Assembly (NCBI RefSeq): GCF_023515955.1
Contig: NZ_CP097322.1
Location: 6,868,501-6,932,500, forward strand
Length of the DNA stretch: 64,000 nucleotides
Direction: 5' to 3'
DNA from: Streptomyces sp. RerS4
GTDB lineage: Bacteria; Actinomycetota; Actinomycetes; Streptomycetales; Streptomycetaceae
Part shown: piece after piece, positions 1 to 8,247 of the stretch
Layout of the letters: each line of letters starts with the position of its first letter
Position numbering within the stretch: the first letter of the stretch is position 1
Position numbers and translations under genes: made by a program
Notes under the pieces: model-generated
Told to the model about the DNA's origin: nothing
Databases searched by the model: none
The model's input: only the letters and a program-made list of their open reading frames with translations

Positions 1-942
1 CTCGTGCTTGATGCGGTACTGGTCGCTGAACTCGCCGACGCCCAGGATCACCGTGAAGTTGATCCGGGAGTCCGCGAACGTGTGGAACCGGACGGCCGCC
101 TCGTGGTCGGGGACCGCGCCCGCGATGTCGACCATCACCCCGTCGACCACGTCCAGCGTCACCCGCTCGACGTGCTCCAGGTCGCTGTCGTAGCCGACCC
201 CGACCTGGACCAGGATGGACAGCTGCTGCTCCGGCTGCGTGTAGTTGGTCATGTTCGTCTTCGCCAACCGGCCGTTGGGGATGATGACCAGGTTGTTCGA
301 CAGGTCGCGCACCACGGTGTTGCGCCAGTTGATGTCGACGACGTAGCCGTCCTCGCCGCTGCTCAGCCGGATGTAGTCGCCCGGCTGCACGGTCTTCGAG
401 GCGAGGATGTGGACGCCCGCGAACAGGTTCGCGAGGGTGTCCTGGAGCGCCAGCGCCACCGCGAGACCGCCCACCCCGAGGGCGGTGACCAGCGGCGCGA
501 TGGACACCCCGAGGGTCTCCAGCGCCACCAGGACGCCCATCGTGAGGACCACGACGCGGGTGATGTTCACGAAGATGCTGGCCGAACCGGCCACGCCGGT
601 CCGGGAAGCCGCCACCGACTGGACGAGTCCGGCGATGACGCGGGCCGCCGTCAGCGTCGCGATGACGATCAGCAGCGCGGTCAGCGTCTGGTTCAACAGC
701 CCCGAGAGCCGCGCGGTGAGCGGCAGCACCGAACCGGCCACCGCCGCGCCGGTGACGACGGCCGCCCAGGGCGCGAGGGTGCGCAGCGCGTCGACGATGA
801 CGTCGTCCCCGCTCCAGCGCGTCCGACTCGCGTGCTTGCCGAGCCACTTGAGCAGGACCCGCAGCAACAGGGCGGCCACACCGCCCGCGGCCAGGGCGAT
901 GGCGGCCACGATCCAGTCGTGGAGGAGGGGGTCGCGGGTCAA
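1..942 (-). CDS. MscS-type mechanosensitive channel (3' end outside window)
   Basis: Small-conductance mechanosensitive channel of the MscS family, an inner-membrane pore that opens under membrane tension and releases solutes in hypo-osmotic shock. Visible from the start: hydrophobic helices at about residues 11-32, 50-72, 82-105 and 120-165. The last is a Gly/Ala-rich pore helix (ALGVGGLAVALALQDTLAN), followed by the beta domain with GDYIRL, the NWRNTVVRDLSNN stretch and NGRLAKTNMTNYT, all hallmarks of the family. The start chosen is TTG at 942, because GGAGG lies 7 nt upstream and the reading frame to position 1 is open. The frame is still open at the window edge, so the C-terminus is missing. 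It is transcribed away from the lipoprotein gene on the other side of a 0.5-kb gap. Confidence 0.9.
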   Translation of the reverse strand, partial: MTRDPLLHDWIVAAIALAAGGVAALLLRVLLKWLGKHASRTRWSGDDVIVDALRTLAPWAAVVTGAAVAGSVLPLTARLSGLLNQTLTALLIVIATLTAARVIAGLVQSVAASRTGVAGSASIFVNITRVVVLTMGVLVALETLGVSIAPLVTALGVGGLAVALALQDTLANLFAGVHILASKTVQPGDYIRLSSGEDGYVVDINWRNTVVRDLSNNLVIIPNGRLAKTNMTNYTQPEQQLSILVQVGVGYDSDLEHVERVTLDVVDGVMVDIAGAVPDHEAAVRFHTFADSRINFTVILGVGEFSDQYRIKHE

Positions 943-1447
943 CGGACAGCCTCCGATCGGCGGCGCGGGGCCGAGATCGGCGCCGGGATCGGGGCCGGGG
1001 CCGCGGCGAGGGGTGCCGCCGCCGGGCGCCGTATGTGTGGTGTCGTCACCTTGTCACCTGTCAGGTCGTGTTGCGAGGTGTACTCGTTCGAGCGCCTGTA
1101 CGCATCCGGAACGGAGCCATCCTCTCCCATCGGAGCGCGCACCCCGCACCGGGGCGGGCCTGACACCACGTCAACGAAGTCACCGGACCCTCGGACCGGC
1201 CGGCACCGCGCCTCGACGCCCGCCGCCCCGCCGAGCGGATAGCCGGCCACGCGCCCTCCCCGCGCCCACCCGGCACCGGCTCCCTCGCCGTCGCCCGGTC
1301 CGACACGGCCGACGCCCCGCATCCACCGCGGCGAGGCCCTCGCCCCGCGCCGGTTCATCCGACCGGCCGCGCCCCGGATGCCGGGCGCACACCCCGGATG
1401 CAGGCTGTGCCCAGGACAGCCGTCACCACACAGACGAGGACCCTGCC
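943..1447. other. Non-coding gap between divergent genes
   Basis: About 500 nt between the MscS start and the lipoprotein start. No frame shows a convincing coding signature. The only structure I noticed is a short palindrome ACCTGTCAGGT at 1056-1066, inside a stretch rich in TCACCTTG/TCACCTG words about 115 nt upstream of the channel gene. It could be a regulator site but has no recognised partner. Promoters for both genes must lie here, but none stands out by sequence. Confidence 0.4.
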
Positions 1448-1807
1448 ATGACGACCCACCGCCGGCGCATCGGCGTCATCACCGGGGCCGCCGCACTGCT
1501 GCTCACCGTCACCGCCTGCTCGGATTTCGGCCGGAGCACCGTCGGCATGCTGACCTTCCGCGCGCACGACTCGCCGGTCGAGGTGACATACGCCAACAGC
1601 TCGGTGAAGGGCTGCCACCCCATCGGCCTCCCGAAGGGCGCGGCCCACGTGGAGAACAACACCCTCGTCGACATCGTCCTGTACCACTCGCCCGACTGCG
1701 CGAAGGAGGAGGAAGACCGCCCCGACGGCACCTACGTGGCCACGACCCTCTCGAACGTGACGGCCCCCGACAGCCGGCCCTGGCGCAGCTTCCGCGTCAT
1801 CCACTGA
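1448..1807 (+). CDS. Small lipoprotein of unknown function
   Basis: A 119-residue protein starting MTTHRRRIGV, with a positively charged n-region, a hydrophobic core and a lipobox ending TVTAC (lipidated Cys at residue 24). It should therefore be exported and anchored to the outer face of the membrane. The mature part has two further Cys residues (KGCHP and SPDCAK) about 30 residues apart that could form a disulfide. GACGAGGA lies just upstream of the ATG. No enzymatic motif is seen. It is monocistronic by context: the next gene is separated by the inverted-repeat boundary at 1843. Confidence 0.75.
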   Translation: MTTHRRRIGVITGAAALLLTVTACSDFGRSTVGMLTFRAHDSPVEVTYANSSVKGCHPIGLPKGAAHVENNTLVDIVLYHSPDCAKEEEDRPDGTYVATTLSNVTAPDSRPWRSFRVIH

Positions 1808-1842
1808 CTCCGCCCTCCGCCCCTCCGCGAGCAGCCGGGTCA

Positions 1843-1862
1843 GTCAAAGGGCTGGTGTGACC
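1843..1862 (+). repeat. Left copy of 20-nt inverted repeat (GTCAAAGGGCTGGTgTGAcC)
   Basis: GTCAAAGGGCTGGTGTGACC. The same word occurs in inverted orientation at 3191-3210 with 18 of 20 matches. Both copies read inwards and bound a lower-GC segment of 1,368 bp with two convergent genes. It could be a terminal inverted repeat of a non-autonomous mobile element, or a shared upstream regulatory site, since each copy precedes one of the two genes in the same relative orientation. Confidence 0.7.
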
Positions 1863-1975
1863 GGTCCTCGGGGTATTCGGGCTGGTCACGGGCGTGAGTC
1901 CGCGCGGTAGATCGTCCGTCTGGTTTCGGCGGAGGCGGCCACGGGGCGATCAGCGCGTTTCGGTACGGTTCCTTC

Positions 1976-2563
1976 ATGGAAGATCAGCGTCATCAGGATG
2001 GGGCCAGTGGCCGGCTGGGCAGCGAGCAGGCCGCTGTGCCTGACTCCACCATGGTCGAGCGGACCGCGCCGGAGATGACCGTGTTTGCGTGCGCTGCCTG
2101 CGGCGCTGCGCTGACGAGGCCGCTGAAGCGTCTGCCGGCGGTGCCCGAGGCTCCCGACTACGCCTGGTGGGAGGCGGAGGAAATGGGGCCTTCGCCGGCC
2201 ACTGTGCCGTCCGGCTGCTACGCGATCGAGACGGAACCGTACGGCCCGCCTCTCGTCGTTGCCGAGGCACCCGGCCCGGTGATGCCACGGCACGGAATTC
2301 GCTACAACATCGACGGGCAACCACTGGTCTCGCAGGGGCCGCGAGGCAATGTCGTCATGAACCCGGATGACTGCCGCGGTTTGATGACGCGGCACGCCTC
2401 CGCCGCATGCTGCGGGGCGACTCCCGACGGGGGACTGAACCAGGTCTGCGCCTGCGGAACACTGGTCGCGACCCTCTGCTCTGACTGCTGCCTGCCATAC
2501 GAGCTGCACCTCTCACCCGACCACGTCCGGGCCTTGTCATCCCCTCACCCGGCTCCGACCTGA
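1976..2563 (+). CDS. Cysteine-rich zinc-ribbon-like protein of unknown function
   Basis: 195 residues if started at 1976. An internal ATG at 2075 (MTVFACAACG) is at least as likely, because the first 30 codons have poor third-position GC and no Shine-Dalgarno, and I recall related Streptomyces proteins beginning at this MTVF motif. Two Cys clusters are visible: CAACG near residue 40, and CACG with a nearby CSDCC near the C-terminus, together a plausible metal site. The middle has a GCYAIETEPYGPP stretch and a VVMNPDDCRG turn. Function is unknown. Its base composition is clearly lower in GC than the surroundings, and it sits inside the inverted-repeat-bounded segment. Confidence 0.7.
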   Translation: MEDQRHQDGASGRLGSEQAAVPDSTMVERTAPEMTVFACAACGAALTRPLKRLPAVPEAPDYAWWEAEEMGPSPATVPSGCYAIETEPYGPPLVVAEAPGPVMPRHGIRYNIDGQPLVSQGPRGNVVMNPDDCRGLMTRHASAACCGATPDGGLNQVCACGTLVATLCSDCCLPYELHLSPDHVRALSSPHPAPT

Positions 2564-2719
2564 CTGAGTGAGCCCGCGCGCCGCCAGAACCGCATCTCGC
2601 CTACGAGCCGTCCGTCAGAAGATCATCGGTCAGCGGTTGACTTCGAGGTTCGTCAGCACGAGCAGGGCGTACAGGAGGTGGGCGGCACGGGCGGGGTCGG
2701 TGCGGAGTCGGTGTCTGGC

Positions 2720-3160
2720 TCAGGCAGGTGGTCGGAAGCCGACCTGCCAGTGCCACATGCCACCCCGGCAGCTCAGGACCGTGCCACCGTCCCTCACATG
2801 CAGGACGTCCTCGTTTTCGTCCCAGACCATGCGCAGCAGCTCGTCCTGGGAATCCCCCTGCAGCACCCGCTTCCACAGCGGGCCCATCGGGGCCCCGAGG
2901 GTCTCCATGCCGAGGGACCGCACGTCCTTAAGGATCAGGAGCACAGGCCCGATTCGCCGGTACGGCATCGCTTCGGACTCCACGTACGCATCGGAGAAAG
3001 CCAGCTCGATGTGCAGGGACCCGTCCAACGGCATCACCGACGTGCGGTACCCCTCGGATTCGACGTCCATCTCGCCGATGCCGGGGATCTCCCAGCCGGT
3101 GATCTCCCGGAGGAACGGCTCGGACTCTGCCCCCAGAACCGGGGTGCAGCCTTCCCACAT
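2720..3160 (-). CDS. Hypothetical protein, no recognised domain
   Basis: 146 residues from ATG at 3160 (MWEGCTPVLG), preceded by GAAAGG 7 nt upstream, so the start is well placed. The protein is acidic and mixed alpha/beta by eye, with a WEIPGIGEMDVESEGY segment and a Trp-rich end (GMWHWQVGFRPPA). No family is recognised. It converges on the Cys-rich gene at 1976-2563 and, like it, is lower in GC than the chromosome around it. The right inverted repeat (3191-3210) lies 31-50 nt upstream of its start and might carry its promoter. Confidence 0.65.
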   Translation of the reverse strand: MWEGCTPVLGAESEPFLREITGWEIPGIGEMDVESEGYRTSVMPLDGSLHIELAFSDAYVESEAMPYRRIGPVLLILKDVRSLGMETLGAPMGPLWKRVLQGDSQDELLRMVWDENEDVLHVRDGGTVLSCRGGMWHWQVGFRPPA

Positions 3161-3190
3161 AGCCAACCTTTCGTTTTTACTTTGACAGAC

Positions 3191-3210
3191 GATCAAACCA
3201 GCCCTTTGAC
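3191..3210 (-). repeat. Right copy of 20-nt inverted repeat (GTCAAAGGGCTGGTtTGAtC)
   Basis: On the minus strand this reads GTCAAAGGGCTGGTTTGATC, 18 of 20 identical to the left copy at 1843-1862 and pointing towards it. Its outer edge is 25 bp from the stop codon of the decayed DUF1963-like gene. I see no convincing target-site duplication. Confidence 0.7.
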
Positions 3211-3234
3211 CTGCGTCTTCAAGTTGGCGGAGGC

Positions 3235-3649
3235 TCAGTGCACGTCGAACTCGTAACCGTGCCCCGCGTCCGTCGGGCAGGCGAAGACGCGGAAGTCGCC
3301 GAACCGGCCCACCGTGATGCCCGTGGTGGAATCGCTCGCCACCGTGAACGAACTTCTGCGGATGGTTCAGGTGCCAGGTGGGCCGGCCGCCGAACTTGCA
3401 GCCCGTCATGGGCACCATCGCGACGGGCGGCAACCCGGTGGGCTCCCTTTCGTCCGGCACGGAGCAGTGCGGCCACGGCGCACCGGCGGGCCACAGCAAC
3501 GGCCCGCCGACGGAACTCTCGTGGCGACCCGGCGCCCCGTCCGCACCCGGCGTCGGACGGAGCACGACGGCGGGCCGGGCGTAGGGCGCGAGACCGGGCA
3601 CGGAGGCGACTATCGCCTCGGCCGTCGGCCGGTTCGAGGAGGGTTGCAT
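3235..3649 (-). pseudogene. Decayed DUF1963-like protein gene (internal deletion plus frameshift)
   Basis: From ATG at 3649 (MQPSSNRPTA) one frame reads a typical N-terminus with ESSVGGPLLWPAGAPWPHC and GCKFGGRPTWHLNHPQ. The natural C-terminus (ASDSTTGITVGRFGDFRVFA, then a short tail ending EFDVH and a stop at 3235) is in a different frame. The frames swap near 3310, where the intervening segment, expected to carry a Cys-rich motif, appears deleted. The total of about 137 residues is far below the roughly 300 of similar proteins, so more than one deletion is likely. Composition at the N-terminus matches the chromosome, unlike the adjacent inverted-repeat segment. It starts only 8 nt after the stop of the upstream FAD monooxygenase gene, so it was probably the last gene of that operon. 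A sequencing error could explain the frameshift but not the shortness. Confidence 0.6.
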
Positions 3650-3657
3650 GGCCGGAC

Positions 3658-5118
3658 CTAACCCCGCCCGAGCCGCGTGCCGCCTCCTGCCCGCGTCCGT
3701 CCACCGAGCCGTACGAGGGCCCGTTCTCGGTCCGACAGGGGCGGGCCCTCCAGTGGCGGCAGGAGGGGGCCGCGCGCGGCGCTCAGCAGGACGCGGGGCC
3801 TGACCAGGGTGGTCAGCGGAGCCTGGAGGGAGGTCACGGCCGTCAGGTCCCGCACCATCGTGAAGTTGCCGCAGCTCGTACGCACCAGCCGGTCCACGTA
3901 CCCGGCCAGGGCCCGGTCGCGGCGGCTCGGCCCGCCGCCCCGCACCCCCGGGAAGAACACGTCCTGCCCCACCGCCAGATCCCAGGCGGCGGAGACCGGC
4001 CGGGCCACGGCCCGTTGGACCCGCCGGGCCAGCCGCGGCGCCTCCACCCCGTCGGACCGTGCCAGGTCGCGCAGGATGAGCGCCGACTGCGCGGCGGCCG
4101 ACATGCCGTGCCCGTACAGCGGGTTGAACGCGGCGAGCGCGTCCCCGAGGACGACGAATCGTTCGGGCCAGCGGCGCACCTGCTCGAAGGAGCGCCGCGT
4201 GTTGCGGGTGCTGCGGCTGATCGCCACCTCCGTGAGCGGTTCGAGGTGGGAGATGATCTCGCCGACGATCGGGTGGCGCAGCCCGCGCGCGAAGGGCTCG
4301 AAGTCCGCCGCGTTCCCCGTCGGTTCGCCCCCTCGACTGCCCACCGTCGTGACGATCCACCGCCCTCCCTCGACCGGCAGGATGCTCGCGCCCCGCCCTG
4401 GGCGACCGGTCCGCGGCAGCGGGTGCACGGTGACGATCGGGAAGCCCTCGGCCCCCTCGGGCGCGCGGAAGACCCGCGTCGCGTACACCAGGCCGAGGTC
4501 CAGGCTCCGTTCGGGCGCGGCGGTGACCCCCAGCTCCCGCAGGTACGCCGGTGCCCGGGAACCCCGGCCGCTCGCGTCGACGACGAAGTCGGCCTCCAGG
4601 ACCTCCTGGCGACCGTCGGCCCCCCGCACCCGCACCCCCGTCACCCGGGACGCGCCGCCGGTGAGGCCCTCCACCCGCGTCCGCCCGAGGATCCGTACAC
4701 CCGGCCGGGCCGTGAGCGCCTCGCGCACCACCGAGTCCAGGAGCGCGCGGGTGCACGCGATCACGAAGTGGGTCTCGGCCCGGCCCCAACGCCGGAACCA
4801 GCCCTGCGCGCTGAACCCGACCATGCCCGTGGGGATCGGGACGCGGTGCGCGCCCGCCGCCAGCCACCGGGCGGTGATCCCGGGCAGCAGCTCCTCGGCC
4901 GCCCGCACCCCGCCGCTCCAGAACATGTGCGCGTGATCGCCCTGGGGTAGCCCCCTGCGGGCCGCCGCGCCCTCGGGCAGCTCGTCGCCGTCGACCACGA
5001 GGACCTCGTCCACCACGTCGCGCAGCGCGGCGGCGGCCAGGGTTCCGGCCAGGCTCCCGCCGATGACGACGGCCCTGCGCCGCACGGCCGCGGGGCAGGT
5101 GTTCCGGGGGGCGTTCAT
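3658..5118 (-). CDS. FAD-dependent monooxygenase/oxidoreductase
   Basis: 486-residue flavoprotein of the aromatic-hydroxylase (PHBH-like) fold. The Rossmann dinucleotide site is near the N-terminus (VVIGGSLAGTLAAAAL, residues about 18-33), a DASGRGSRAPAYL motif fits the mid-domain FAD/NADPH contact, and VVLGDALAAFNPLYGHGM is the GD motif that binds the FAD ribityl. The substrate is unknown. The ATG at 5118 overlaps the stop of the upstream membrane-protein gene (ATGA), so it is translationally coupled. It belongs to the four-gene operon running from 8146. Its association with two MAB_1171c-type membrane proteins suggests oxidation of a lipid or membrane-delivered substrate, which is inference only. 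Confidence 0.85.
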   Translation of the reverse strand: MNAPRNTCPAAVRRRAVVIGGSLAGTLAAAALRDVVDEVLVVDGDELPEGAAARRGLPQGDHAHMFWSGGVRAAEELLPGITARWLAAGAHRVPIPTGMVGFSAQGWFRRWGRAETHFVIACTRALLDSVVREALTARPGVRILGRTRVEGLTGGASRVTGVRVRGADGRQEVLEADFVVDASGRGSRAPAYLRELGVTAAPERSLDLGLVYATRVFRAPEGAEGFPIVTVHPLPRTGRPGRGASILPVEGGRWIVTTVGSRGGEPTGNAADFEPFARGLRHPIVGEIISHLEPLTEVAISRSTRNTRRSFEQVRRWPERFVVLGDALAAFNPLYGHGMSAAAQSALILRDLARSDGVEAPRLARRVQRAVARPVSAAWDLAVGQDVFFPGVRGGGPSRRDRALAGYVDRLVRTSCGNFTMVRDLTAVTSLQAPLTTLVRPRVLLSAARGPLLPPLEGPPLSDRERALVRLGGRTRAGGGTRLGRG

Positions 5119-6353
5119 GTGGCTGCTCTCTGGTGGGCCGCCGGGGGGCGGGGTGTGCCGACGGCATCGGTGGCGACGGCCGTGTCGGCGGGCCGCGCGT
5201 CGAGCACGGTCAGGACGCGCAGCGCGTCGGACAGCCGCACGAGCCTGTCGTCGTCGCCTTCGAGCATGGTCTCGAACCCGTCCGTCTCGTGATCGACCGG
5301 CGACGGGCGCAGCGTGCGGTACGCCGCCGTCACCAGGGCGACGTACCGCGCCGAGCCCGGCGCGAGCCTTCCGGCGGCGGGCGCGGGGAAGTCGGTGTGC
5401 GCCGGGGAGTCGGTGTGCGCGGGGGAGTCGGCGTGCCGCCCACCGGGCTCCAGATACGGGGTCAGCAGCCGCAGCCCGTCGCGGATGTCGCAGGTCCGGC
5501 GCAGGTGCCGCTTGCCGAGCGAGGACCACCAGGGCAGGCGTACCTGCTCGTACGGGGTCACCGCGCGCGTGATCCGCCACAGCGGGCCGAGCCGCTTGTA
5601 CTGCGACCAGCTCCGCCACTGCCGGGCCAGGGCGTGCCCGACGGACGGCAGCGCCAGCCCCACGCACTGGAACAGGGAGGCCACCGAGGCGACCACCGGC
5701 GCCACCGTCGTACTCATCGCGTCCCAGTCGTGACCCGTCCACCGCGCGCCGACGGCCAACAGCTTGCACGTGTCATAAACGAGCGCGACGACCGACCCGT
5801 ACACGATGACGAGCAGGCCGACCCGCAACAGCCCCGTCACCTCGCGGGCCCAGCGCCGGCACAGCGAGGCCAGGATCCCGCTCGCCAACGCGTGGGCCAG
5901 TATGTAGAGCACGATCATCGGGCCGATGTACGGGGTGGTGGCGTAGTAGGTGTCGAAGTCCCGTAGTCGTTCGTCGGGCGTGTCCCCGAGCGCGAACAGC
6001 GTGAACATCGCCGCGATCAGGGCCCCGTAGGCGCCGACGCACCAGCGGGTGGCGGTGCGGCGGCGCTCCTCCGGGCCTCCGCGCCAGGTGATCGCCAGGT
6101 TGACCAGGGCGGCGCTGAGGGCGGTGACGATGCCGTACACCAGCGGGGCCGAGAAGTTCGGCACGCCCGTCAGCTCGTTCACCCGCGCGACCGTCGGCGG
6201 CGCCGCGAAGAAGAACACGGCGGCGGCCAGCGGCAACAGGACGGACACCGACCGCACCAGCGGGTCGCGCCAGGCCCGCAGGACTCCCGGCCCGCGCAGC
6301 GCGAAGCCGGCGAACAGCAGCGCGACGAGGACGTAGTAGTACCAGTTGTTCAT
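5115..6353 (-). CDS. MAB_1171c-type multi-spanning membrane protein (copy 2)
   Basis: 412 residues. The N-terminal 240 residues form about seven hydrophobic segments, starting at residue 4 (WYYYVLVALLFAGFAL), and the C-terminal 170 residues form a soluble charged domain. It shares PxVARVNELTGVPNFSAPLVY, FDTYYATTPYI and the CDIRDGLRLLTPYLEP block with the next gene upstream, so the two are tandem paralogues. This architecture is annotated in actinomycetes as MAB_1171c-family putative transporter, but transport has not been shown as far as I know. Its ATG at 6353 overlaps the upstream stop, and its own stop overlaps the monooxygenase start. A short SPAHTDSPAHTDFPA repeat lies in the soluble domain. 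Confidence 0.8.
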   Translation of the reverse strand: MNNWYYYVLVALLFAGFALRGPGVLRAWRDPLVRSVSVLLPLAAAVFFFAAPPTVARVNELTGVPNFSAPLVYGIVTALSAALVNLAITWRGGPEERRRTATRWCVGAYGALIAAMFTLFALGDTPDERLRDFDTYYATTPYIGPMIVLYILAHALASGILASLCRRWAREVTGLLRVGLLVIVYGSVVALVYDTCKLLAVGARWTGHDWDAMSTTVAPVVASVASLFQCVGLALPSVGHALARQWRSWSQYKRLGPLWRITRAVTPYEQVRLPWWSSLGKRHLRRTCDIRDGLRLLTPYLEPGGRHADSPAHTDSPAHTDFPAPAAGRLAPGSARYVALVTAAYRTLRPSPVDHETDGFETMLEGDDDRLVRLSDALRVLTVLDARPADTAVATDAVGTPRPPAAHQRAAT

Positions 6354-7534
6354 GAGGTGCCCCCTGAGGCTCGGACACCACGCGGCCCGGCTCCGTTGCC
6401 GGCGGGGGTGTGTGACAGTGACTGCGAGATCCGGACGAGGTCTCCGTACTCGCCCGTCCCCTCCTGGAGCCCGCGCGAGGACGTGATCACCCGACGCTCG
6501 GGGTCCGCGCGCAACGCGGCCACCGCGGCCAGGAACATCGCGGCGTCGGCGTCGGCCGCGGCCTCGGCCGGGTCCGTGCCGCACGCCCTGGCCTCTTCGA
6601 ACACGCGGGCGCGCAGGGCGAGGTCGAAGTAGGGGTTCAGGGTCAACAGACCGTCGCGGATCGCGGACTCTCGCTGGAGCCGGCGTACGCCCAGCGGACA
6701 CAGCAACGCCATCCGGACCGTCGTGCCGCGCGGCGCGAGGCTCCCCACCAGCCGGGACAGCGGGCCGAGCCGCCGGTAGCGGGTCCAGTTCCGCCACGGC
6801 CCGCGCAGGCGCTGCACGGTCAGCGGGATGGCGAAGCCGCAGGCGACCAGCGGAGCCGCCGCCGCGCTCAGCGCACGGGCGACGTCGGTACTGAGCGCGT
6901 CCCAGTCGAGGCCGGCCCACCGGGCGCCGACGGCCGCGAACTTGCACATGTCATAGCACAGGGTGAGTGCGAATCCGGTCATCATGAGGGCCAGTCCCGT
7001 ACGGAGCTCTCCCGTGACGTGCGGCAGCCAGCGCCAACAAAGAGACGACATGACCAGGGCCGCCGCCGTGTGGGCCAGCAGGTAGAGAACGATCATCTCA
7101 CGGATGTAAGGGGTGGTCGCGTAGTAGGTGTCCAGGTCACGCAGCCGCTCGACCGGCGCGTCCCCGAGCGCGAACAGCGTGAACAGGGCCACGCTCAGGG
7201 CCGCGTAGACGGCGAGGCAGGCGTGGCTGGCCCGCCGGATGCGCTCGGGCGAGCCGCCGCGCCAGTTGATGATCAGGACGATGCCGGAGCCGGAGCAGGC
7301 CATCACCCACGTGTAGACGAAGGGGGCCGCGAGGTTCGGGACGCCGGTGACCTCGTTGACCTTCGCGATCATCGGGATGGTGCCGAAGAAGAACACCCCG
7401 GTGGTGGAGACGAGGAAGGCCGTCACCGCCCGCAGCAGCGGATCGCGGGGACTGCGCAGCAGGCTGGGCAGCCGCATCAGGCTCGCCACCGCGCCCAGCA
7501 ACGCCGGGATCAGGAAACCGGGATCCGACACCAC
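6350..7534 (-). CDS. MAB_1171c-type multi-spanning membrane protein (copy 1)
   Basis: 394 residues from GTG at 7534, with GAGG 7 nt upstream. It has about seven transmembrane helices in the first 240 residues, then a soluble C-terminal domain. The paralogue of the following gene is recognisable by PMIAKVNEVTGVPNLAAPFV, LDTYYATTPYI, YDMCKFAAVGARWAGLDWDA and SAIRDGLLTLNPYFD. Two different copies kept side by side suggest a heteromeric membrane complex. It is overlapped by 4 bp with copy 2, and only 9 nt separate it from the HExxH protein gene upstream, so all four genes should share a transcript. Confidence 0.8.
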   Translation of the reverse strand: MVSDPGFLIPALLGAVASLMRLPSLLRSPRDPLLRAVTAFLVSTTGVFFFGTIPMIAKVNEVTGVPNLAAPFVYTWVMACSGSGIVLIINWRGGSPERIRRASHACLAVYAALSVALFTLFALGDAPVERLRDLDTYYATTPYIREMIVLYLLAHTAAALVMSSLCWRWLPHVTGELRTGLALMMTGFALTLCYDMCKFAAVGARWAGLDWDALSTDVARALSAAAAPLVACGFAIPLTVQRLRGPWRNWTRYRRLGPLSRLVGSLAPRGTTVRMALLCPLGVRRLQRESAIRDGLLTLNPYFDLALRARVFEEARACGTDPAEAAADADAAMFLAAVAALRADPERRVITSSRGLQEGTGEYGDLVRISQSLSHTPAGNGAGPRGVRASGGTS

Positions 7535-7543
7535 CGGCCGGCC

Positions 7544-8146
7544 TCAGCCCCGGGCGCCCGGATGGCCGAGGGCGGCGCCGATCCGGCCGGACGTCGTATC
7601 CCGGTCGAAGCGCTCGGGGCCGGGGTCGGCGAGCAGGTGCTGCACGGCGTGCGCCAGCTCCAGCCCGTACTGCTCCGCCGCCTGCTCCTCCCGCTGTTGG
7701 CGGCGCGCCCGCGATCCGTCGCGCTCCATCAGCGCGGGGGTCTGGCGACCGGCCACGGACAACACCGAGGCGACGACGCCCCGCAGGTCGGCGTCGTGGT
7801 CGAGCAGCCGGGCGGCCACGGAGCCCTCGTCGAGGTGCTGGTGACAGTGCCCCAGCTCCAGGTGGCGCAGCTCGTGGCCGGTGATGATGACCTGATGGTC
7901 GGGGGCGGTCTTCTTCTCCACGATGACCAGGTCCCGCTCGCCGAGGTCGAGGGCGAGCCCGCTGGCGGTACCCGGGGGGAAGGACGTCGTACGGAACTCG
8001 ATGTGCCGCCCGCGACGCCGTCCCATGGCCTCGCAGAGCGCGCGACACACGGTCTCGCCGGACGCGGGCGGGTTCAGGTGCCCGACCGCCTCCACCAGGG
8101 CGCCGACGGACTGTCGCATCTCCCTCTGCCTGAACACACCGATCAT
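7544..8146 (-). CDS. HExxH (ImmA/IrrE-like) protein, operon leader
   Basis: 200 residues from ATG at 8146. The central segment ITGHELRHLELGH carries an HExxH zinc-peptidase signature (HELRH), preceded by a beta-rich GLALDLGERDLVIVEKKT stretch. This is the layout of the ImmA/IrrE-like proteins usually annotated in Streptomyces as a toxin-antitoxin toxin-family or regulator component. Relatives cleave or bind XRE-type repressors, but no XRE gene is adjacent here. Upstream of 8146 the frame loses its third-position GC bias, which supports this start. It is the first gene of the operon with two membrane proteins and a flavoprotein. Confidence 0.7.
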   Translation of the reverse strand: MIGVFRQREMRQSVGALVEAVGHLNPPASGETVCRALCEAMGRRRGRHIEFRTTSFPPGTASGLALDLGERDLVIVEKKTAPDHQVIITGHELRHLELGHCHQHLDEGSVAARLLDHDADLRGVVASVLSVAGRQTPALMERDGSRARRQQREEQAAEQYGLELAHAVQHLLADPGPERFDRDTTSGRIGAALGHPGARG

Positions 8147-8221
8147 CGCTGTCCCCCATGCCTTCGTGCCTGGTGCTGCTGTGCCTGGTGCCGCCGTGCC
8201 TTGTTCCCGCTTCGACTCAAC

Positions 8222-8247
8222 GTCGCCCGTCGCCCGTCGCCCGTCGC
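8222..8247. repeat. Heptameric tandem repeat GTCGCCC, about 3.5 copies
   Basis: Three exact GTCGCCC units followed by a degenerate fourth, in the 221-nt gap between the amidase and HExxH-protein genes, about 80 nt upstream of the latter. Two other heptamer arrays lie in gaps at 14436 and 18034. No function is known, and replication slippage is the simplest origin. Confidence 0.8.

Noticed and set aside
4..1242. A 412-codon open frame on the plus strand opposite the MscS gene
   Set aside because: Its translation is a string of Arg/Asp/Gln typical of antisense frames in high-GC DNA; the opposite strand encodes an unmistakable MscS channel.
8147..8215. An in-frame N-terminal extension of the HExxH protein with a GTAAPGTAAPG repeat
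   Set aside because: Third codon positions there are poor in GC and there is no Shine-Dalgarno, so translation most likely begins at 8146.
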